From the NCBI GenBank assembly GCA_002453475.1, contig DKGY01000014.1, positions 10,452 through 23,565 on the forward strand: a DNA stretch of 13,114 bases, given 5' to 3'. Below, piece after piece: positions 1-8,346 of the stretch. A model generated the notes under the pieces. That model saw only the letters and a program-made list of their open reading frames with translations. It made no database searches and was not told the DNA's origin. A program made the translations under genes and the position numbers. Position 1 is the stretch's first letter. Every line of letters begins with the position of its first letter. The stretch is from Clostridium sp. UBA6758 (GTDB taxonomy: Bacteria; Bacillota; Clostridia; Clostridiales; Clostridiaceae).

Positions 1-516
1 CAGATTACTTATTACTCTTTCTAAAACTAACTGGTATTTTTCTAGGGTTTGAATAGCTTGATTAGCCTTAGCTAATACCTCGCTACTTTCTCTAAGGACA
101 TATTTTATATCCTCTTTATATACAGTGATTATATTCCGTCTTTGAGATATAGCTACTACTATATCCCCAGTTTCCTTTGCAACTCTTTGAGCTGTTCTAT
201 GTCTAGTTCCAGTTTCTTGAGTAGTTATAGATGGATTGGGCATCAACTGTGTATTAGCATATAATATCCTCTTTAAGTCACTACTTATCACTATGGCTCC
301 ATCCATCTTTGCTAGTTCATATATATATGCTGGAGTATACTCAGATTTTATTGAAAATCCTCCATCTACCATATCTAATATAGCATTGCTATCACTTAAT
401 ACTATTAATCCTCCAGTTTTAGCTCTTAATATATTATCTAATCCCTCCCTTAGTAGGGTTCCTGGCGACATGATTTTTAGTATTCCCATAAGTTCCTTTT
501 GTGCTTGTTCCCTCAT
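1..516 (-). CDS. disA: DNA integrity scanning diadenylate cyclase DisA (N-terminal half, cut by window edge)
   Basis: The 172 visible residues match the diadenylate cyclase (DAC) domain of DisA, which condenses two ATP into the second messenger c-di-AMP while the octamer scans DNA for branched or damaged structures. The two DAC signatures are present: DGA at residues 72-74 and GTRHRTA at 103-109. The stretch [11 protein letters not shown] (about 151-161) begins the helical linker. The C-terminal helix-hairpin-helix DNA-binding domain would lie beyond base 1; the family is about 350 aa, so roughly half is missing only because of the window edge. The ATG at 516 is preceded by GGAGGA at 521-526, four bases away. 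The gene lies 48 bases after radA with no terminator between, so co-transcription is likely. In Bacillus subtilis RadA is known to bind and restrain DisA, which fits the pairing. Identification is firm. Confidence 0.97.
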   Translation of the reverse strand, partial: MREQAQKELMGILKIMSPGTLLREGLDNILRAKTGGLIVLSDSNAILDMVDGGFSIKSEYTPAYIYELAKMDGAIVISSDLKRILYANTQLMPNPSITTQETGTRHRTAQRVAKETGDIVVAISQRRNIITVYKEDIKYVLRESSEVLAKANQAIQTLEKYQLVLERVISNL

Positions 517-564
517 ATTTTCCTCCATTAACAATTTATCCTTTTACCTTACCTTTACTTATTA

Positions 565-1929
565 TTAAAAAATCTTTGCTACTGCTTCTCTAACTGTATC
601 AACACCAATTAAATTTATGTCCCTATTAGTTATTTTAATTTTATTTTTATTTGGCAGTATTACATTAGTAAAGCCCATTTTTATTGCTTCATTTATAATT
701 TTCTCTGCATGAGCTATAGGTCTAACCTCTCCAGTTAATCCTACTTCTCCTATAACCAATAAATTTTCTATTTTAATTTCCTTTGCCTTGACACTAGATA
801 TTAATGCTAGAACTATCCCTAAATCTCCATATGTACCGTCAATATTAAGTCCGCCTACCACATTAACATATACGTCACTGTTATAAAAAGGTACTTTTAA
901 CTTTTTTTCTAACACTGCTAGTATTAAGCTCAATCTTTGGTTGTCAACTCCTACTGCAGTTCTACGTGGCATTACAGCTTTAGTCTCACTTGCTAAGGCT
1001 TGAATTTCTACTAAAATAGGTCTACTTCCTTCAACTATCCCAATGACTACTGATCCTTCCTGTTGCATAGACTTTTCTTGTAAAAATACTGAAGATGCAT
1101 CATTTACTTCCTCAAGACCACTTTCCCTCATTTCAAATACACCGATTTCACTAGTAGTTCCAAAACGATTTTTTATGGTTCTTAGTATTCTAAACTCTTG
1201 TGTTCGTTCTCCTTCAAAATATAGAACTGTATCAACCATGTGTTCAAGAACTCTTGGTCCAGCCAATTCCCCTTGTTTAGTTACATGAGCAACAATAAAT
1301 AATGGAATATTTTTAGTCTTTCCTATTCTCATTAAATCATTAGTACATTCTCTTACCTGAGACACACTACCTGGAGCAGAAGAAATAGTTGGTTTATATA
1401 GTGTTTGAATAGAATCTATTATTATAAAACTTGGATTCATTTCAATTATATGTTCTTCTATTATATCTATATTTGTTTCTGATACAACATAAAGATCTTT
1501 TCCTGTAGCCTTCAGACGTTCTGCTCTCATTTTTATTTGTTCTTCTGACTCTTCTCCAGATATATACAAAACTCTTCCATACTTTAATGAAATATTACTA
1601 GCACTCTGTAGCAATATAGTAGACTTACCAATACCTGGATCCCCTGATATTAAAGTTAATGATCCTTTTACAAGTCCACCACCTACAACCCTATTTAACT
1701 CCCCAATTCCTGTATCTAACCTTTCGTATTCACTTGATTTTACATCCGTAATACTCTTTGGCTTATTTCCCGAAGACATAGTAACAGACCTTTTAAAATT
1801 AGTTATTACTTCATTTTTGATTTCTTCTCCCATGGTGTTCCAGCTATTACATCCAGGGCATTTTCCATACCACTTTGGAGCTTCATAGCCACATTCATTA
1901 CATATATATACTTTTTTTATCTTTGCCAT
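565..1929 (-). CDS. radA: DNA repair protein RadA (Sms), RecA-like branch-migration ATPase
   Basis: At 454 aa this is normal length for RadA, a hexameric helicase that extends heteroduplex during recombination and helps process stalled forks. Domains in order: an N-terminal C4 zinc finger (Cys10, Cys13, Cys24, Cys27); a RecA-like core with Walker A GDPGIGKST at 96-104 and a Walker B ending in IIIDS near 159-163; the RadA-specific KNRFG motif at 253-257; and a C-terminal Lon-protease-like domain from about 280 that is structural in this family. The ATG at 1929 has AGGGG at 1936-1940, six bases upstream. It sits between clpC (220 bases away, with a terminator in the gap) and disA (48 bases). 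The terminator suggests that radA-disA is expressed at least partly from its own promoter. Nothing is truncated or missing. Identification is firm. Confidence 0.97.
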   Translation of the reverse strand: MAKIKKVYICNECGYEAPKWYGKCPGCNSWNTMGEEIKNEVITNFKRSVTMSSGNKPKSITDVKSSEYERLDTGIGELNRVVGGGLVKGSLTLISGDPGIGKSTILLQSASNISLKYGRVLYISGEESEEQIKMRAERLKATGKDLYVVSETNIDIIEEHIIEMNPSFIIIDSIQTLYKPTISSAPGSVSQVRECTNDLMRIGKTKNIPLFIVAHVTKQGELAGPRVLEHMVDTVLYFEGERTQEFRILRTIKNRFGTTSEIGVFEMRESGLEEVNDASSVFLQEKSMQQEGSVVIGIVEGSRPILVEIQALASETKAVMPRRTAVGVDNQRLSLILAVLEKKLKVPFYNSDVYVNVVGGLNIDGTYGDLGIVLALISSVKAKEIKIENLLVIGEVGLTGEVRPIAHAEKIINEAIKMGFTNVILPNKNKIKITNRDINLIGVDTVREAVAKIF

Positions 1930-1967
1930 AATCTGCCCCTTAATTTTTCTATATTTTATATTAATTT

Positions 1968-1973
1968 ATTATA
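1968..1973 (-). promoter_or_regulatory. candidate -10 element for radA-disA
   Basis: The minus strand reads TATAAT here, 38 bases upstream of the radA ATG and downstream of the clpC terminator, where a promoter would be expected. No convincing -35 hexamer sits 16-18 bases upstream, and the region is so AT-rich that a chance match is quite possible. Position relative to the terminator is the main support. Confidence 0.35.
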
Positions 1974-2059
1974 TCTTAACTCTTAATTAAAATACTTAGT
2001 AGTACATACTATCAGCTTAAATCTTATTTAAAATAATAAATTATAGCCTTATTAGCTAT

Positions 2060-2086
2060 AAAAAAACCACTTATATAAAGTGGTTT
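2060..2086 (-). terminator. intrinsic terminator after clpC
   Basis: The minus-strand RNA has a perfect 9-bp stem AAACCACTT / AAGTGGTTT (plus-strand arms 2064-2072 and 2078-2086) with a 5-base loop, followed directly by a run of seven U. It starts 63 bases past the clpC stop codon. This is a textbook Rho-independent terminator and separates clpC from radA. A second small hairpin (TATAGC / GCTATA arms at 2042-2047 and 2055-2060) follows immediately; its role is unclear. Confidence 0.85.
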
Positions 2087-2149
2087 AAAACATATAATAT
2101 TAATACATAATAATTATATACCTATTTTTGTATAAACACAACGAAGTAA

Positions 2150-4627
2150 TTAGCTACACTTATTAAACTTCAACGCATCATTTTCAACGGTTATTTGTAT
2201 AATATCACTCTTTTTAAAATTACCCTTAAGAATCTCATCAGATAGTCTATCTTCTATCATATCAGTTATAATTCTTCTTAATGGTCTAGCTCCATACTCT
2301 TTATCTCTGCTTTGTTTACTTATGAATGTTTTAGCTTCCTCTGTAAACTTTAATATAATATCATTTCTCTTAGCTCTTTCACATAGATTATTTGTCATTA
2401 TATCAACAATTTTAATCATATGTTCTTCATTAAGTTTATGAAATACCACTATATCATCAATTCTATTTAAAAGCTCTGGTTTAAAGATATTCTTTATTTC
2501 ACCAAGTATAGTTTCTTTCATCTTTTCATACTCATTGTCACAATCTTCTTTAGTAGATAATCTTTCAAATCCCATAGAACGTTGTTTTCTTATCATAGAT
2601 GCTCCTGCATTGGAAGTCATAATAATTATAGTGTTCCTAAAATCTACAACTCTTCCCTTAGAATCTGTAAGTCTTCCATCTTCTAGTATTTGAAGTAAAA
2701 TATTAAATATATCTTCATGTGCCTTTTCTATTTCATCAAATAGTATTACGGAATAAGGCTTTCTTCTAACCTTTTCCGTTAATTGTCCTCCTTCATTAAA
2801 TCCTATATAACCTGGAGGTGATCCAATTAGCTTTGACACGGAGTGTTTCTCCATATATTCTGTCATATCTATTCTGATTATTGAATTTTCATCATCAAAC
2901 ATAGTTTCTGCTAACGCTTTAGATAATTCAGTTTTACCTACACCTGTTGGTCCTAAAAATATAAAACTTCCTATTGGCCTTTTACAATCTCTTAGTCCGA
3001 CCCTTGATCTCCTGATAGCCTTTGCAATAGCTTCAATAGCTTCATTCTGACCTATAACTCTTTTATGAAGAGTATTCTCTAAGTTTAACAATTTATCAGT
3101 TTCTGTAGATGTAAGTTTCTCTAAAGGTATTTTAGTCCATGTTGACAAAACTCTTGCAATCTCTGCTTCATCTACTGTTATTCTTATTTCTTCTTTACTT
3201 TCTACTAAAGTTCTTTTTCTGGAGTTTAATTGTTGTCTTAATTCATATTCTTCATCTCTAATGGAAGCTGCCTTTTCAAAATCTTGAATATCAATTGCTT
3301 GTAATTTCTCTTCAATCTTTTGCTTAAGCTTCTGCTCTAAAATCCCAATCTCATTTCTTTGTAAATTTTCTATTCTACTTTTAGCCCCTGCTTCATCTAG
3401 AAGATCTATTGCTTTATCTGGTAGATATCTATTTGATATATATCTATCTGACAAATTTACTGCTGCACTTATAGCCTCATCTGTAATTATAATTGAATGA
3501 TGTTCTTCATACTTGTTCTTTAACCCTTTAAGTATTTGTATAGCATCTTCTTTAGATGGTTCTTCAATTATAATTGGCTGAAATCTTCTCTCTAATGCTG
3601 AATCCTTTTCTATATACTTTCTATATTCATCTACAGTTGTAGCTCCTATGCATTGCAGCTCACCTCTTGCAAGGGCAGGCTTTAATATATTAGAAGCATC
3701 TATTGCCCCTTCTGCACCACCAGCTCCTACTATAGTATGAATTTCGTCAATGAATAGAATAATATCATCGCTCTTACACACCTCATCCATTAAAGATTTT
3801 AACCTATCTTCAAACTCTCCTCTATATTTTGCTCCTGCAACCATAGAAGCCATGTCTACACTAATTACTCTCTTATTTATTAAAATATCCGGCACATCAT
3901 CACTTTGAATTTTTTGTGCTAGTCCCTCAACTATCGCTGTCTTGCCCACTCCAGGATCTCCTATTAAACATGGATTATTCTTAAGTCTTCTACATAATAC
4001 TTCTAAAACTCTTTCCGTATCTCTTTCTCTCCCTATAACAGGATCAAGTTTATTTTCACTTGCATATCTAGTTAAATCCTTACCATACTTATCAATCATT
4101 GGAGTTTTATTTCTTTTAGATTTGTACTGTTCTTCCATTTTTATTTCAGGTCTACTGTCATGGAAGTCAGAATTACTACTTAGTGATATTTCACATTGTT
4201 TTTCATCATAGGATAACATTCCTAGCAACTCATTGAAGTTTGTTCCTAAATTATCTAGTATTGTATAGGCTACGCCCTCTTTTTCTTTAAGTATAGCTAA
4301 AAGTATATGCTCTGGAGATACAAATTTATCATTTATCTTTCTAGCTTCTACTAAGCTAGCTTCCATCAGTTTTTTAGTTCTAGGGGTAAAATATACCTCT
4401 TCTGGATATACCTCATCATCTCCATAGCCAACTAATTTTTCTATTTTATCTTTAACCTTTATCTCATCAACATACATATTTTCTAGAGCCTTAGCTGCCA
4501 TACCGCCCTCTTCCACAATACCTAATAATACATGTTCTGTGCCTACATATCCATGTCTAAATCTTTTTGCTTCTCCATGAGCATACATCAACGCTTGTCT
4601 TGCTCTGTCATTATATTTATTAAACAT
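2150..4627 (-). CDS. clpC: ATP-dependent unfoldase ClpC (Hsp100/AAA+, ClpP partner)
   Basis: ClpC unfolds damaged or tagged proteins and feeds them to ClpP in the cytosol. At 825 aa it has the full layout: a double-repeat N domain (about 1-145) with the paired GTEH and SPEH motifs, whose Glu31 and Glu106 match residues used for phosphoarginine recognition in B. subtilis ClpC; a first AAA+ module with Walker A GDPGVGKT at 223-230 and Walker B LFIDE at 291-295; a coiled M domain with a UVR-like helix (about 425-475); and a second AAA+ module with Walker A GPTGVGKT at 559-566, pore loop GYIGF at 606-610 and Walker B ILFDE at 628-632. MGF at 685-687 lies where the ClpP-docking loop is expected. 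I chose the ATG at 4627 because AGGGG (4636-4640) lies eight bases upstream; the reading frame stays open to an ATG at 4696, but those 23 residues lack family similarity and would overlap the predicted promoter. Missing nearby: ctsR, mcsA and mcsB. Confidence 0.97.
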   Translation of the reverse strand: MFNKYNDRARQALMYAHGEAKRFRHGYVGTEHVLLGIVEEGGMAAKALENMYVDEIKVKDKIEKLVGYGDDEVYPEEVYFTPRTKKLMEASLVEARKINDKFVSPEHILLAILKEKEGVAYTILDNLGTNFNELLGMLSYDEKQCEISLSSNSDFHDSRPEIKMEEQYKSKRNKTPMIDKYGKDLTRYASENKLDPVIGRERDTERVLEVLCRRLKNNPCLIGDPGVGKTAIVEGLAQKIQSDDVPDILINKRVISVDMASMVAGAKYRGEFEDRLKSLMDEVCKSDDIILFIDEIHTIVGAGGAEGAIDASNILKPALARGELQCIGATTVDEYRKYIEKDSALERRFQPIIIEEPSKEDAIQILKGLKNKYEEHHSIIITDEAISAAVNLSDRYISNRYLPDKAIDLLDEAGAKSRIENLQRNEIGILEQKLKQKIEEKLQAIDIQDFEKAASIRDEEYELRQQLNSRKRTLVESKEEIRITVDEAEIARVLSTWTKIPLEKLTSTETDKLLNLENTLHKRVIGQNEAIEAIAKAIRRSRVGLRDCKRPIGSFIFLGPTGVGKTELSKALAETMFDDENSIIRIDMTEYMEKHSVSKLIGSPPGYIGFNEGGQLTEKVRRKPYSVILFDEIEKAHEDIFNILLQILEDGRLTDSKGRVVDFRNTIIIMTSNAGASMIRKQRSMGFERLSTKEDCDNEYEKMKETILGEIKNIFKPELLNRIDDIVVFHKLNEEHMIKIVDIMTNNLCERAKRNDIILKFTEEAKTFISKQSRDKEYGARPLRRIITDMIEDRLSDEILKGNFKKSDIIQITVENDALKFNKCS

Positions 4628-4667
4628 TACACTAACCCCTTTACCTATATAGCTAAATGCTAATACT

Positions 4668-4696
4668 ATAATATTTAGTCTATCCACTTGAAGCAA
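4668..4696 (-). promoter_or_regulatory. candidate sigma-A-type promoter of clpC
   Basis: The minus strand shows TTGCTT (plus 4691-4696), a 17-base spacer and TATTAT (plus 4668-4673). A start about seven bases downstream would give a 5' leader near 35 bases that includes the AGGGG ribosome site. No CtsR heptad repeat (GGTCAAA type) is seen anywhere between the upstream gene and clpC, which is unusual for clpC in Firmicutes. Confidence 0.5.
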
Positions 4697-4748
4697 TCAC
4701 AAACCATAAATTGTAATTATTTTCAAAAATATATTTCCTTTTTTAAAG

Positions 4749-4796
4749 TATATAAATAAAGTACCTTTCCTATTGGAAAAGCACCTTATTTATATA
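4749..4796 (-). terminator. long hairpin at the 3' end of the 74-aa gene (probable terminator)
   Basis: The minus-strand RNA can form an uninterrupted 17-bp stem (plus arms 4754-4770 and 4775-4791, loop 4771-4774), which A-U pairs extend by five more. Three of the pairs are G-U in the minus-strand RNA and would be A-C mismatches in plus-strand RNA, so the structure was kept for the minus transcript. The stop codon of the 74-aa gene (4770-4772) falls at the hairpin tip. The downstream tract is A/U-rich but not a clean U run, so termination may be partial; attenuation or 3'-end protection are alternatives. Confidence 0.6.
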
Positions 4797-4994
4797 TTTT
4801 CTATCTTTATATAAAGTAGATATAGCATTGTCATACTCATAGTACTCTATTTTAATACATTTTTCTTCATAACATCTTATTTTAACATTAAGATTATCAT
4901 TCAAAATTACATCTATAAGAGTTCCATCTTTATCATAGCTAAACTCCCTTAAATCATTTAATAGCTTGTCTATATTTTCTTTGTTTCTAATCAT
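4770..4994 (-). CDS. small protein of unknown function (74 aa)
   Basis: I do not recognise this family. It is likely a real gene because the ATG at 4994 has a strong GGAGG (5001-5005) six bases upstream, the frame is clean, and a hairpin ends it. The product is charged and soluble, with no signal peptide or membrane segment. The N-terminal third looks helical (about 1-18, KENIDKLLNDLREF). It is followed by alternating hydrophobic and charged stretches (LIDVILND, LNVKIRCYEE, CIKIEYYEYD) that suggest a beta-sheet, as in many small single-domain alpha/beta proteins. Two Cys (residues 41 and 46) have no further Cys or His partners for a metal site. It sits alone between the ABC exporter and clpC, in the position where ctsR-mcsA-mcsB often lie, but it resembles none of those proteins: there are no CXXC pairs as in McsA and no kinase motifs. 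Confidence 0.75.
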   Translation of the reverse strand: MIRNKENIDKLLNDLREFSYDKDGTLIDVILNDNLNVKIRCYEEKCIKIEYYEYDNAISTLYKDRKYINKVLFQ

Positions 4995-5133
4995 TTTTTT
5001 CCTCCATTATTGTAAATAATTTTGATTTTATATAATAGATTATTTTAAGTAAACATCATATTTTCATATGAACCTTATCTTAAATAAATAACTTACTATG
5101 ATTTGAATATTAAAATATACATCATTAGCAACT

Positions 5134-6876
5134 TTAGAATTCTAATTCCGAGTCATTAAAATATCCATTAAACTGTGAGTTATACAACCTAGCATAAATT
5201 TCTCCACTATTAATCAATTCTTTATGATCACCTTTTTCAACTATTCCATCATTTGTTAATACTACAATCTCATCTGCATTTTTAACAGTTGATAATCTAT
5301 GAGCAACCACAATAGTTGTTCTACCCTTAGATAGCTTTTCTAAAGATTTTTGAATTATAAGCTCTGAAGTATTATCAAGAGCTGATGTAGCCTCATCTAA
5401 TATTAATATAGGCGGGTTCTTTAGAAATACTCTAGCAATAGATATTCTTTGCTTTTGACCTCCAGATAATTTAACTCCTCTTTCACCTACATAGGTTTCA
5501 TAACCTTCTGGAAGTGACATAATAAAATCATGAATATTAGCATTTTTAGCTGCTTCAATAACCTCATCATCGCTAGTTTCAGGATTTCCATAGAGAATAT
5601 TATCTTTTATAGTTCCTGTAAATAGAAATACATCCTGTTGTACTATTCCTATATTTTTTCTCAACGATTTTAATGTTATCTTCTTAATATCTTCTCCATC
5701 AATGGTAATTATTCCTTCATTTAGTTCATAAAACCTTGGAATTAAATGGCAAATAGTTGTTTTACCACCACCAGATGGCCCTACTAATGCTAAAGTCTTA
5801 CCTTTTTCTATTTGTAAATTTATATTAGATAGTATTTCTTCACTTCCCTCATATTTAAAAGTAGCATTTTTAAACTCAATTTCACCTTTTACATCTTTAA
5901 GTTCTCTTGCATTATCACTATCTACTATATCCGATTTAGTATCCATCAATTCTACAAAACGCCTAAATCCTGACATTCCCGATTGATATTGCTCTACAAA
6001 GGATGTTAATCTTCTTATTGGTTGCATAAAATATGCTACATATAGAAAATAAGTAGATAAGTCGATTACGCCTAGTTCCCCTTTATATACAAAGTATCCT
6101 CCAAAACCTAAGACAACTACATTTAACATGTCTACAAAGAATCTCATTCCAGACATGAATTCTGCCATATATTTATAAGCAGAAGATCTACTAGTTCTAA
6201 ATTGAGTATTTCCTTCATCAAACTTTTCCATTTCATATTCTTCATTAGTAAAAGACTTAGCAACTCTTATTCCTGATATACTATTTTCTAGCTTAGTATT
6301 AACTACTGCTATCTTCTTTCTGACATCATAAAATGCTTTTGACATTTTCATTCTCTTAGTCATAGTAAATATTATAATTATAGGTATACACGCAAATATT
6401 ATTAATGTTAACTTTATATTTATAGCACATAGTAAACCAAAGGATCCTATTAGCATTATTATTGAAATAAATACATCTTCTGGTCCATGGTGTGCCAGCT
6501 CTGATATGTCCATTAGATCATTAACAATACGTGACATAATATTTCCAGTCTTATTATCATCAAAATAGCTAAATGGTAATGTCTGAAGATGGGCAAAAAC
6601 TTCTTTTCTCATATCATATTGAAGTCTTACACCCATGACATGTCCCCAATAATCTATTATATAGTTTGCTATAAGCTTAACTACATATAATAATGCTAAC
6701 ACAACTGTAAATATTATTATTGTTCTTAGATTCTTATTAGGAATTGCATCCTTTAATAGATAATTTGTAAACATAGGAAACACTAAATCCATGGCTGCTA
6801 CTAAAAATGCACATATCATATCAATTAAAAATAGGGTTTTATGTGGTTTATAATAAGATATAAATCGCTTTAACAT
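5134..6876 (-). CDS. ABC-type multidrug/lipid exporter, half-transporter (permease fused to ATPase)
   Basis: This 580-aa protein has the MsbA/BmrA-type layout: an exporter membrane domain with about six helices (roughly 15-37, 51-74, 134-152, 155-175, 245-266, 272-290) joined to a nucleotide-binding domain. ATPase motifs are intact: Walker A GPSGGGKTT at 366-374 (Lys372), Q-loop Gln in IVQQD at 411-415, signature LSGGQ at 470-474, Walker B LILDE at 491-495 with catalytic Glu495, D-loop SALD at 498-501 and switch His526. It should act as a homodimer in the cytoplasmic membrane; the substrate (drug, lipid or peptide) cannot be read from sequence, and no partner half-transporter is adjacent. I chose the ATG at 6876, which has GGAGG (6884-6888) seven bases upstream. 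The in-frame TTG at 6891 would place that site inside the gene. The only large neighbour gap is the structured leader upstream. Confidence 0.93.
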   Translation of the reverse strand: MLKRFISYYKPHKTLFLIDMICAFLVAAMDLVFPMFTNYLLKDAIPNKNLRTIIIFTVVLALLYVVKLIANYIIDYWGHVMGVRLQYDMRKEVFAHLQTLPFSYFDDNKTGNIMSRIVNDLMDISELAHHGPEDVFISIIMLIGSFGLLCAINIKLTLIIFACIPIIIIFTMTKRMKMSKAFYDVRKKIAVVNTKLENSISGIRVAKSFTNEEYEMEKFDEGNTQFRTSRSSAYKYMAEFMSGMRFFVDMLNVVVLGFGGYFVYKGELGVIDLSTYFLYVAYFMQPIRRLTSFVEQYQSGMSGFRRFVELMDTKSDIVDSDNARELKDVKGEIEFKNATFKYEGSEEILSNINLQIEKGKTLALVGPSGGGKTTICHLIPRFYELNEGIITIDGEDIKKITLKSLRKNIGIVQQDVFLFTGTIKDNILYGNPETSDDEVIEAAKNANIHDFIMSLPEGYETYVGERGVKLSGGQKQRISIARVFLKNPPILILDEATSALDNTSELIIQKSLEKLSKGRTTIVVAHRLSTVKNADEIVVLTNDGIVEKGDHKELINSGEIYARLYNSQFNGYFNDSELEF

Positions 6877-6931
6877 TAAAATTCCTCCCAATTTCCTAGT
6901 AAAAATTTATAAAATTGTTCTATAAACAAGT

Positions 6932-6972
6932 TTTAAGCCCCAGTAGAAAACCTCCTCCTACTGAAGCTTAAA
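6932..6972 (-). ncRNA. stem-loop in the 5' leader of the ABC exporter mRNA
   Basis: The minus-strand RNA forms a 15-bp stem (plus arms 6932-6946 and 6958-6972), with all pairs Watson-Crick except two U-G, and an 11-base loop reading GAGGAGGTTTT. The two U-G pairs would be A-C mismatches in plus-strand RNA, so selection appears to act on the minus transcript. No U-tract follows, which argues against a simple terminator for pepP. The predicted exporter promoter would start transcription at about the 5' foot of this hairpin, making it a leader element. The loop holds an SD-like GGAGG with no usable start codon after it. Confidence 0.55.
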
Positions 6973-6975
6973 TTC

Positions 6976-7003
6976 TTTATAGTCTTTTTAAATTACTTTT
7001 CAA
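6976..7003 (-). promoter_or_regulatory. candidate promoter of the ABC exporter
   Basis: The minus strand reads TTGAAA (plus 6998-7003), a 16-base spacer and TATAAA (plus 6976-6981). Transcription would begin near 6969, giving a leader of about 90 bases that opens with the 15-bp hairpin and ends with the GGAGG site at 6884-6888. Confidence 0.5.
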
Positions 7004-7049
7004 TTAATGTATACAAATCTTCAATAATAAAACTTCCACTGATAAGAAA

Positions 7050-8300
7050 TTAATTATTACTTTTACTCATAAAAGCTTCTATATCTTCAACACTTTTAAT
7101 TATATGAGCAGAAAGATTTATATAACCATCCTCTGTGACTAGAATATCATCTTCAATTCTTATGCCTATACCTTCTTCTTCTATATAAAGTCCCGGCTCG
7201 TCAGTAATAATCATACCTGGTTTAAGTTCTACATTTCTTGGACCTACATCATGGGTATCTAGTCCTAATGGATGTGCTACACCATGATAGTAATATTTGT
7301 TTAACTCTGAGTCTTCCTTTATAAGGCCAATTCTCTTACATCCCTCAGCAAGAACTCTTTTAGTTATGTCTTGTAATTCACCAGTAGTAACTCCTGGTTT
7401 TACAGCTTTCATAACAGTTTCATTAGCTTCTAATACAATATTATATACTTCTTTTTGTCTTTCTGTGAACTTTCCATTGATAGGGAAAGTTCTGCTTATA
7501 TCTCCATTATAATATTTATATTGTGCTCCTAAGTCTAAAAGCATAAGCTCTCCATCTTCAGTCTTAGTATTATTATCTACATAATGAAGTATAGTTGCGT
7601 TCTTTCCTGTCGCTGCAATAGTCGGAAATGCAAAATCCTTAACTCCATTTTTCTTTAAGATATAATTAAAATATGCTTCAATTTCGTATTCCTTCATGCC
7701 TGGCTTAGCATTACTCCAAATTTCTTTTATTCCATCATAAGTTATATCTATAGCTTTTTTAATTAATTCTATTTCTTCTTCTCTTTTTATACTTCTCAGT
7801 AAAGCTATATCATGATATATATTTTTAACCTTTATATATGGATATCTTTGCATAATCTCTCCTGCAAAATTTTGAGATGGTGTTCGTGGTATATTAAATT
7901 CTTGTCTTTCTAAATCTAGAAACACATTATTCATGCTAAATCTATCAAAATAACCTGCAATTGTGCTTTCAAAATCTTTTAAAAACTTAATATCTTCTAT
8001 ATCTGAAACTTCTTTTGCCTCAACTTCACTTATAGTTTCACCAACCCATTTAGTCATAACAGGATCATTCTCTTGTATAAATAGCATTTCCGATACTTCA
8101 CCATTAATATTTACCATAACCATAATTACTTTTTCTTCATCAATACCGGTTAAATAATAAAAATTTCTATTTGGTGTAAATGGATAAGTCTCATCTGCTG
8201 ATTTATAAGGAGCTTGTCCCGCGAAAAAGATAGCCATGGAATTATTAGAAATTAAGTCCCCTAATTTTTGTCTATTTGTAGCAAAAAAATTCTTATTCAT
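7050..8300 (-). CDS. pepP: Xaa-Pro aminopeptidase (aminopeptidase P, peptidase family M24B)
   Basis: The enzyme removes an N-terminal residue that precedes proline, a cytosolic step in peptide turnover. The 416-aa product has the creatinase-like N domain (about 1-165) and the pita-bread catalytic domain (about 170-410). All five dinuclear metal ligands are visible: Asp256 (DLGAQ), Asp267 (GDISRTF), His343 (VAHPLGL), Glu368 (DEPGLYI) and Glu383 (RIEDDI). The supporting His239 (ILHY) and His350 (THDVG) are also present. I chose the ATG at 8300, with AGGGG at 8308-8312 seven bases upstream; the in-frame ATG at 8318 has no ribosome site. The gene lies 46 bases after the TraX-family gene with no terminator between, so the two probably share an mRNA with the upstream phosphatase. 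Family assignment is firm; the exact dipeptide or peptide preference is unknown. Confidence 0.95.
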   Translation of the reverse strand: MNKNFFATNRQKLGDLISNNSMAIFFAGQAPYKSADETYPFTPNRNFYYLTGIDEEKVIMVMVNINGEVSEMLFIQENDPVMTKWVGETISEVEAKEVSDIEDIKFLKDFESTIAGYFDRFSMNNVFLDLERQEFNIPRTPSQNFAGEIMQRYPYIKVKNIYHDIALLRSIKREEEIELIKKAIDITYDGIKEIWSNAKPGMKEYEIEAYFNYILKKNGVKDFAFPTIAATGKNATILHYVDNNTKTEDGELMLLDLGAQYKYYNGDISRTFPINGKFTERQKEVYNIVLEANETVMKAVKPGVTTGELQDITKRVLAEGCKRIGLIKEDSELNKYYYHGVAHPLGLDTHDVGPRNVELKPGMIITDEPGLYIEEEGIGIRIEDDILVTEDGYINLSAHIIKSVEDIEAFMSKSNN

Positions 8301-8346
8301 AATTAATCCCCTTTTCATTAATATTTTCTATAAAACCCAATAATTA

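Noticed and set aside
236..568. Plus-strand open frame of 110 codons
   Set aside because: It is antisense to disA and the radA-disA junction, where the minus strand encodes clear DAC motifs; it has no ribosome site and a Ser/Ile-rich composition typical of a shadow frame.
4628..4696. N-terminal extension of ClpC from the ATG at 4696
   Set aside because: The extra 23 residues do not match the family and lack a ribosome site, whereas the ATG at 4627 has AGGGG at proper spacing and begins with the usual ClpC N terminus.
4995..5133. Terminator between the exporter and the 74-aa gene
   Set aside because: Only short A/T inverted repeats such as CATATGAAAATATG were found, none with a stable stem and U-tail, so separate transcription of the two genes remains open.
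5454..5460. GGTCAAA heptad (minus strand) as a CtsR half-site
   Set aside because: It is inside the exporter coding region, where it encodes part of the LSGGQKQR signature, it has no second heptad in tandem, and it is far from clpC.
6932..6972. Hairpin after pepP as a standard Rho-independent terminator
   Set aside because: No U-tract follows the stem and a promoter is predicted at its upstream foot, so a leader role is preferred, although partial termination cannot be excluded.
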